Shown in pieces: positions 7,455-12,595 of a stretch of DNA of 12,595 nt. A model generated the notes under the pieces. The model ran no database searches. It was not told the DNA's origin and worked only from the letters and a program-made list of their open reading frames with translations. The translations under genes and the position numbers were made by a program. The DNA is from Thalassiosira profunda (taxonomy: Eukaryota; Bacillariophyta; Thalassiosirophyceae; Thalassiosirales; Thalassiosiraceae), in NCBI GenBank assembly GCA_036939355.1, contig JALLAP010000907.1, positions 1-12,595 on the forward strand, read 5' to 3'. The number at the start of each line of letters is the position of its first letter. The stretch's first letter is position 1.

Positions 7455-10400
7455 CTAACAATAAAGGCTCTTTGGAGCGTTGGACACGTTGGCGTTTCTT
7501 CGGATCCACTGCTCGACCGCTTCCGCTAACGTCTGGCTGCCCCCGCCGCACACGATTCGAACGGCGATGACCCAGGGATACTCCTCCTTCATCGCGGTAT
7601 CCACCCATTTTGGAAGGCACTCGTCGAGCTTCGTCAGCGCCTCTTCTTTCGTCAAGCCGTGGAGATCAATCTCCCGCGCTATGCTAGTAGATGGTTTCCG
7701 CGTTTTGTAGAGATTGGTTTCCTCTCCCACGAGAACGACGAAGTACGATTTGCCGGCTTTGCCTCCAAGACCATCGGTCGGTGGGTTGTCCACAGTTTCA
7801 ACCTCCAGTTCCTTCTTTGGCTTTGCCTTCCTTTGCTTTGGCTTCGTTCGCTGCAAGCTGAGCGCATTGAGCCTCTGTCGAATGTCTCTGAACTGCGGAT
7901 CTGCCTCAGCGAACACACGAGAGATGGAATCGAACCACATCGCTCTCATTTTCTCCTCATCGTCGACTGGTGGCTCAAGTGTGGGTTGCTGGGTCCTCTT
8001 TTTCCTCTTCGACTTGCCTTTCTTCCCTCTGCCTCTCGACGTTAGGGGCTTCGGCTTCGTGCGCTGAGCCTTTGGGCTTGGCTCTGGTGACGATTGCTGT
8101 ATGATTGCCACCTTGATTTCATCATCGTCCTTCAGACCCAGAGACTCCGGGCTTTGCTTCCCAAATGAGCTCAGGAAGACAGTCCTGCTGTTGTGTTCGA
8201 TCCTGAGCGAGCGGACAGTCGTGTTCTTACTGGCTGCATAGGCAGTGAGAATGCGCTTGAACGGAGATGATCTCGGGACAGTGTACTTCTTTTTTGCGCT
8301 GCTATCTGCATCGACAATGTTGACGAATCCAAAGTCGTCCTTGTTCTCTGGCGCATTTTTTTCTAGGTAGGTCAACATGTCCTCCATGCCCTCTGATACT
8401 GCGGTGTGGGCCTCACGGACAAGTGGCACCTTCTTCAGAAACAGTTTGAGATTTCCCCTCGCAGCAATATAGAACCGGCAAAGTTGGGCGTAATTCATTG
8501 CCTGCAAGTGGGGGCAGGCATAACGTTAGGTGGTTTGGCTTGAGGGGCTGAAACAGCAAAGTCGATAACTGCTCACCTCCGCAACGCACTGTTGGGCCAG
8601 AGAAAAACGGTACACGCTGTCCTTCATATCAAAAGGATTTCTCGCCTCGTAATGCCCCATCGATTCTTTCCAGGATACACCAGCAGCAAGTTCACGGTTG
8701 TTGATCTCAGGACCTAGATGGCTCATGGAATCCGAAAGATTTTTGCAAATACGCTTCATGTCGCTGTTTGATGTCCGTTCGCTTGCAAGAATGAGGCGGA
8801 GTAAGATTCGTTGCTGCGTTGCCGAGGTTGATTCGGATACATTCTCCTCAAAGAATGTGGAGAGTGCGTCGGACTTAAATCCGTTGTGGGCGTCACGTGC
8901 TCTGAGAGCATCATGCAAGTGAGTGAACGGCTGCTCAATCCCATCAATGTTCACAACGAACCAACCGACATTCTTCGCCCATGGGTCTAACGACTCTCTG
9001 TCGAACCGACGTGTAACGTCCTTCCATTTGGTTGGAGTGTAATCCTTCACCAGATGATACTCGTTTTCGCGCATCAACTCATCTGATGGAGTGTTCTCTT
9101 GCAAATTTCCGTCGTCAAATGTCACGCAGTACTCTCTCCGTGGACCGTAACCTGTATCCTCAGAGCACTGAAAGGAATCGATCGCCCCATACTCCCAAGA
9201 TGGATCGTCTCCGATATCGTCCGGCCAAAACTTTGCATAGACTGGGACTCCGGCCTCCAGCATCGGGCTTCTCGCCCTACACTCCTGCATCAAAGTCTTA
9301 CGCTCGTCTATGAATTCTGTCCACAAGCGTTGCATTGCGGGCGTGTCTCGAAGATCATCTTGCCATTGCGATGAAATATCCAACAGCCGTTCCACATCTT
9401 GCTCAATCTTCAACCCTTGCAACAATAATTCATCTGTACTGCCCTGAACCCGGAGGGGTATCATAGGGTTTCGAATGATTTTCCCTTCCTTCAGAAAGCC
9501 CACCTCAGACTGTAGATCACCCACCACGCGTTCGAAGTGATCTTTGATGTCACGCAACGGGCCATCCATATCGTAGAAAGAAAGAATCGCGCTGATCAAA
9601 TCTTCCCTCGAATATTCTACCTCGCCCCCTTGCGGATATTTAGCAGTCCAAATAGTGCCAGCCTCGCCTTCAGCATAGCTCACCACGATGCCTGTTTCCA
9701 CTATTTCCTCGTCAGTGTTGTTTGCATCATTCTTGTGAGCAAAGATTTGTGCCACTCTCGCGCTAACAAAGTGGCCTGGGTGGCAGGCGTTGCCACTAGC
9801 GAGAGCCTGGATGCTGTCAAACTCTTCTTCAACCTCTTCCCTGTTCGGCACCTGGAACGAGACATACACGATGTCACCGTCAGCCATGCCAAGCTCGTAC
9901 AGAGTTTTGCCGCAATCAATCGGAAGGCGTTTCCCTTTGTATTTGAACGTCTGCCGATTCCAAACCAACCCCAACCGCTTATCGTGTATGTATTCACGAA
10001 AGAGGCGACTCACGCTCAAGTTGGGATTTTCTTCCAACCCCCACATGTCGCCATTATCATGGTCCCCGCCTTCGTCTTCGTTGACAAAGTAGATGCTCAT
10101 CTTTTGCCTCACGGCGACGTTGATCGCCGCATTGCCCTCATCCATGCTGAGATCCGAGGCTGTACTTCCGACTGATATGGCCTTTCCATTGCGAGTAAAC
10201 ACCAGAGTTTCGAGTGGCGTGCTCTTTCTCTTGGCATACTCTGTGAAGACGCGAGAGAGGGGCGTCGTGTTCTCACGGACCTTGAACCGAGTCTCCTCCC
10301 CCTCCTCGTCGATCACCGTCAGACACAAGGACGCGTCAACTTTTATCACGTTGTTGTCCTCATCGATGCCAAGCTCGGCTACCGTCCTTGTGCTGTCGGC

Positions 10401-10556
10401 GGGTAGCGTCTTTCCATTGTGGACGAACAGGAAAGAATCCATCTGGCGGTTGTGCTTATTAGCATACGCATTGCAGACAGCGTATATTGATGTAATGGTC
10501 GGATCCACATCGATGGGAGTTTCCTCCCCTGCCTCGTTGACAAGCACCAGCTTCAT
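7455..10556 (-). CDS. Multidomain protein: four SUMO-like domains, two Tudor-like segments, C-terminal Smr domain
   Basis: Two exons, complement of 8577-10556 and 7455-8501, are joined in phase 0 across a 75-nt GT-AG intron with a CTAAC branch-point candidate, giving 1008 residues. SUMO/Rad60-SLD-like beta-grasp domains are at about 1-74, 77-149, 152-236 and 717-794; each shows a hydrophobic strand, a helix ending in xxYAxK or FREYxxDK, and a closing strand after ELGIDEDNN-like turns. None ends in Gly-Gly, so they are integral and not conjugated. Tudor/SH3-like segments occupy about 260-325 (GIVVSYAEGE, YSREDL) and 435-505 (VPVYAKFWPDD, YCVTFDDG). A Lys/Arg-rich stretch (805-830) may be a nuclear signal. 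The Smr domain (937-1004) has DLHGLTKEEA (Asp939, His941) and VCGGGSQT. Smr domains nick DNA or RNA; in yeast Cue2 and worm NONU-1 they cut mRNA at collided ribosomes. The function here is inferred and open. Confidence 0.85.
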
Positions 10557-10978
10557 ATTCTACATCTCGTTCCTTCGAAGACAGTGTGGCGGAGTCCTTC
10601 GGTAGGTGGCCTCCCCTCCCCGCGGCTTAGGAGAGAGCGCTCTTCTCGCCTCTACCTATTTTGTGTTGGTGTCGGCAGCCCCCGCCTGTGGCCGGCAGCG
10701 CCGAGGAGCCTCCGACAGCTACAAGCAAGGACGGCTGGACACCGGGAGTGGTGTTAATGTACGAGGAGGACGGCGCGGGAGGGCGTAGGGCGCTTGGGGA
10801 GCCGGTGCCTCCCGCTTCCGATCCCACTTTCTTCCCTCCAAAAGTATGGATAATATTTATTCCTTCGTAGCTTTCTACGGAGGAATTAAATCCGCCACTG
10901 CACGCCTCGCGGGCGCGCGGGGGCGGGGGGCCCAGGGCCCAGGCTTTGAGGAGAAGGGAGACAGAGGAATGTGGAACG
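10557..10978. promoter_or_regulatory. Divergent promoter region between the Smr gene and the WxGWxDFL gene
   Basis: The two genes start head to head on either side of this 422-nt stretch. It is GC-rich overall (a G/C run at about 10906-10940) with one AT-rich patch at 10847-10860 (ATAATATTTAT), a possible TATA-like element for the plus-strand gene. An inverted repeat follows directly. No coding region is supported. Confidence 0.5.
10859..10886. promoter_or_regulatory. 12-bp inverted repeat in the divergent promoter region
   Basis: Arms ATTCCTTCGTAG (10859-10870) and CTACGGAGGAAT (10875-10886) pair over 12 positions with a single G-T, around a CTTT loop. The repeat lies 92 nt before the start codon at 10979 and just after the AT-rich patch. 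It could be a palindromic protein-binding site or a 5' UTR hairpin. Confidence 0.45.
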
Positions 10979-11623
10979 ATGAGAGCATCCATCGCCACGA
11001 GCGCCTTCCTCTCGCTGCACCAGCCACTCCATCGACGCACGCGCACAAAGATGATGGCCGGCGGCGATGCTGCAAAGGCCGAGTCCACAAAGACGACGAA
11101 ATCGCGGCGCCTCTTCTCCTTCGACGAGGCGAGGCGTATTGCCCGAGGGCATGGATTTGATTCAAAGGATGAATTCATTGAGTATACCTGCCCGGGGGCG
11201 TATCAGATTCCGAAGGATGCCGATGTGGTTTGGAAGGAGGTGAGTTGTTTGCAGTGATATTAAATGCGTTGCTGCAATAGGATACCTCAAGCACATCATG
11301 TGCTCACATCATTGCATCAGAGCTGGAGAGGGTGGGACGACTTCCTGGGTAAGTAATATAGACGGTGATATGCATCTCATTGCATATCACGCACAGAAAT
11401 CCCGTCTAACCGTGCAACAGGTGTATCCCTCGGCTTCAAAGAGGGGCGAACCGTGGCGCGGGCACTGAAAGGGGTGGAAACAGAAGAGGCCTATCTCGAG
11501 TTGATGAGGAGCAAAACCATCCCGGACGACGACATTGCAAGCCGCTTGCCCTTCCGACCGGATCTGAAGTACAAAAGTGAGTGGAAGGGGTGGGAAGACT
11601 TCCTCGTGGATACCCAACAATAA
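10979..11623 (+). CDS. Protein with two WxGWxDFL units, unknown function
   Basis: Three exons (10979-11239, 11321-11348, 11421-11623) give 163 residues; the introns are 81 and 72 nt, both GT-AG. Exon 2 is only 28 nt. The protein has two similar units. Unit one (about 46-97) runs from FSFDEARRIARGHGF through IPKDADVVWK to SWRGWDDFLG. Unit two (about 101-159) runs from GFKEGRTVARAL through PFRPDLKYK to EWKGWEDFLVD. From memory, such units recur in proteins of algae and other protists, at times beside helicase domains, with no established role. Residues 1-24 are basic and hydroxylated with no acidic residues (MRASIATSAF, then RRTRTK), so a mitochondrial presequence is possible; translation from Met25 or Met26 would lack it. 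An open frame upstream begins with TTG and was not used. Confidence 0.8.
11295..11316 (+). repeat. Dispersed short element, copy B (in intron 1 of the WxGWxDFL gene)
   Basis: This copy has ATCATGTGCTC followed directly by ACATCATTGCA and ends 4 nt before the exon boundary at 11320/11321. It equals 2731-2753 apart from one missing G. It overlaps an odd palindrome, AGCACAT-C-ATGTGCT, at 11290-11304. Confidence 0.55.
11359..11408 (+). other. Nested hairpins filling intron 2 of the WxGWxDFL gene
   Basis: An inner perfect 10-bp stem pairs GTGATATGCA (11365-11374) with TGCATATCAC (11381-11390) around a 6-nt loop. An outer 7-bp stem pairs TAGACGG (11359-11365) with CCGTCTA (11402-11408), sharing base 11365. 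The outer arm overlaps a CTAAC branch-point candidate. The intron is 11349-11420. Confidence 0.55.
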
Positions 11624-11624
11624 A
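11619..11624 (+). terminator. AATAAA overlapping the stop codon of the WxGWxDFL gene
   Basis: The hexamer includes the TAA stop at 11621-11623. If used as a polyadenylation signal it implies a 3' UTR of a few tens of bases, in keeping with only 79 nt to the stop codon of the convergent proteasome gene. The organism's real signal is unknown. Confidence 0.35.
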
Positions 11625-11702
11625 GATGGGTTTATGTAAACGACAATTGCTTGTTTGCGTCATCCAACCCCACTGCAACCCCCTTCAATCATCCCCAACC
11701 CT

Positions 11703-12595
11703 TTAGTTGGCCTCGTCCAAATAATCCTGAATTTGCTCCGGCGTCAACAGCTGAAACTTCCCGTCGGATTTCCGCNTAGTTGGCCTCGTCCAAATAATCC
11801 TGAATTTGCTCCGGCGTCAACAGCTGAAACTTTCCGTCAGATTTCCGCACCACCCCCACCTCGACGTTGTGCCCGTCCATCTCCCCCTCGAACCCCTCCC
11901 TAAGCGTCAGCAGCGCCGTGTGAATCGCATCCTCCAACTCCATATCGTCCTGGTAGCGCTTCTCCAGGAAGTTCTTGGCGTTCACGTACCCCTTCCCGAT
12001 GGCCGTGGCCTTCCACCCGAAGTAGGCCCCGGAGGGGTCCACCTGGAAGAGGCGGGGGACGCCGTCGCCGTCCATCCCCGCCACGAGGAGGGAGACGCCG
12101 AAGGGGCGGACGCCGCCCGATTGGGTGTACTCCTGCATCACGCTGGCGGTGGATTTGACGAGCTGTCCCACGGGCTTGGTCTCCCGGTACTCCCGGAAGT
12201 AGGCCTGGGCCGACTTTCGGGCCTTTCGGACTGCGAGGTGGGAAAGATTGGCAGTGTTAGAGAAATCTCCCCAGAAATCATCGCTTTGATGTCCTCGTCT
12301 TGATGAAGGATGAAGGGAGAGGGTCCTGTCCGTTGACGAAGCCAGCCGCCCTCAATCTCCCCTAACTAATATTACCTCTCTCCCTCAACATCACAGCGAG
12401 CAGCACAAAACAGTCCTGCAACAAAATCAGTCACTCACCCAGCACCCGATAATCCGGGCCCACCCCGGCATAGACGAAGCCGCTCCCCTCCGTCACCCGC
12501 TCCACCTTCCGCACGCCCTCCCCCTCCACGAGCGCGCTCCCGAACTTCTTGTCCGTGGCGATGACGACGCCGTCCGTGGCGGCGATGCCCAACGC
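11703..12595 (-). CDS. PSMA2: 20S proteasome subunit alpha type-2, 5' part outside window
   Basis: Two exons are visible: complement of 12439-12595 (start beyond the right edge) and 11703-12230 (with a gap artefact), joined in phase 1 across a 208-nt GT-AG intron. About 203 residues are seen once one repeat copy is removed; the family is about 235 long, so roughly the first 33 are missing. The match to alpha-2 is close: [23 protein letters not shown] across the splice, [55 protein letters not shown], and the C-terminal [14 protein letters not shown]. The subunit forms part of the outer alpha ring that gates the core particle and is not catalytic. The stop is TAA at 11703-11705 in the outer copy; beside the N it reads TA plus an unknown base. 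Confidence 0.95.
11704..11848. repeat. Assembly gap (N at 11776) flanked by a 72-nt direct repeat with two mismatches
   Basis: Bases 11704-11775 and 11777-11848 align without gaps and differ at two positions (C/T and G/A on the plus strand). Both differences are synonymous in the proteasome gene (a Ser TCC/TCT and a Gly GGG/GGA codon). The repeat spans the last 23 codons and the stop. It is best read as overlapping contig ends from two haplotypes. Confidence 0.9.

Noticed and set aside
7455..10556. Two separate minus-strand genes, one Smr and one SUMO-like
   Set aside because: The 75-nt interval has good GT-AG ends, a CTAAC branch-point candidate and matching phase; the second frame's own start codon would begin inside the intron acceptor.
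10627..11178. Minus-strand 183-codon frame over the divergent promoter and exon 1 of the WxGWxDFL gene
   Set aside because: Its composition follows local GC bias, it has no recognisable motif and it overlaps a better supported gene.
1..12595. tRNA, rRNA, CRISPR arrays, transposase genes or prokaryotic operon features
   Set aside because: I looked on both strands and saw no cloverleaf with a conserved T-arm, no regular spacer-repeat array and no transposase-like frame.

Overview
The window looks like a nuclear genome segment from a unicellular eukaryote, probably an alga or other protist. Six protein genes are spliced by short GT-AG introns (mostly 67-139 nt, one of 208 nt). Donors are mostly GTGAGT-like and several introns carry a CTAAC-like branch-point sequence. 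A MAK/ICK/MOK-type kinase suggests a lineage with cilia or flagella. The Smr-domain style, the WxGWxDFL repeat protein and the LPMO/chitinase content make me lean towards a stramenopile-like microalga. That placement is inference and not proven.

Layout. 1-1057 (minus): 5' part of an RCK-family protein kinase, running off the left edge. 1058-1684: pyrimidine-rich spacer. 1685-2291 (minus): two-exon HIG1-domain mitochondrial protein. 2292-2733: divergent promoter region. 2734-7290 (plus): ten-exon gene for a membrane-anchored fusion of a chitin-type LPMO and a GH18 chitinase, with a Ser/Thr/Pro-rich stalk, a juxtamembrane domain, one transmembrane helix and an acidic tail. 7291-7454: convergent spacer. 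7455-10556 (minus): two-exon gene for a 1008-residue protein with four SUMO-like domains, two Tudor-like segments and a C-terminal Smr domain. 10557-10978: divergent promoter region with a hairpin. 10979-11623 (plus): three-exon gene (one exon only 28 nt) for a protein with two WxGWxDFL units. 11703-12595 (minus): 20S proteasome alpha-2 subunit, running off the right edge.

Assembly. Two single-N gaps (3676 and 11776) each lie between two copies of a 72-nt sequence. They are best read as unmerged overlapping contig ends, not biological duplications. Collapsing either one restores a normal reading frame. The copies at the second gap differ by two synonymous changes, which suggests two haplotypes.

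The genes do not form an operon-like unit. They are ordinary neighbours in a compact genome with divergent and convergent pairs. The most notable items are the LPMO-GH18 membrane fusion, the SUMO-like/Tudor-like/Smr protein, and short sequence elements shared between introns of different genes.
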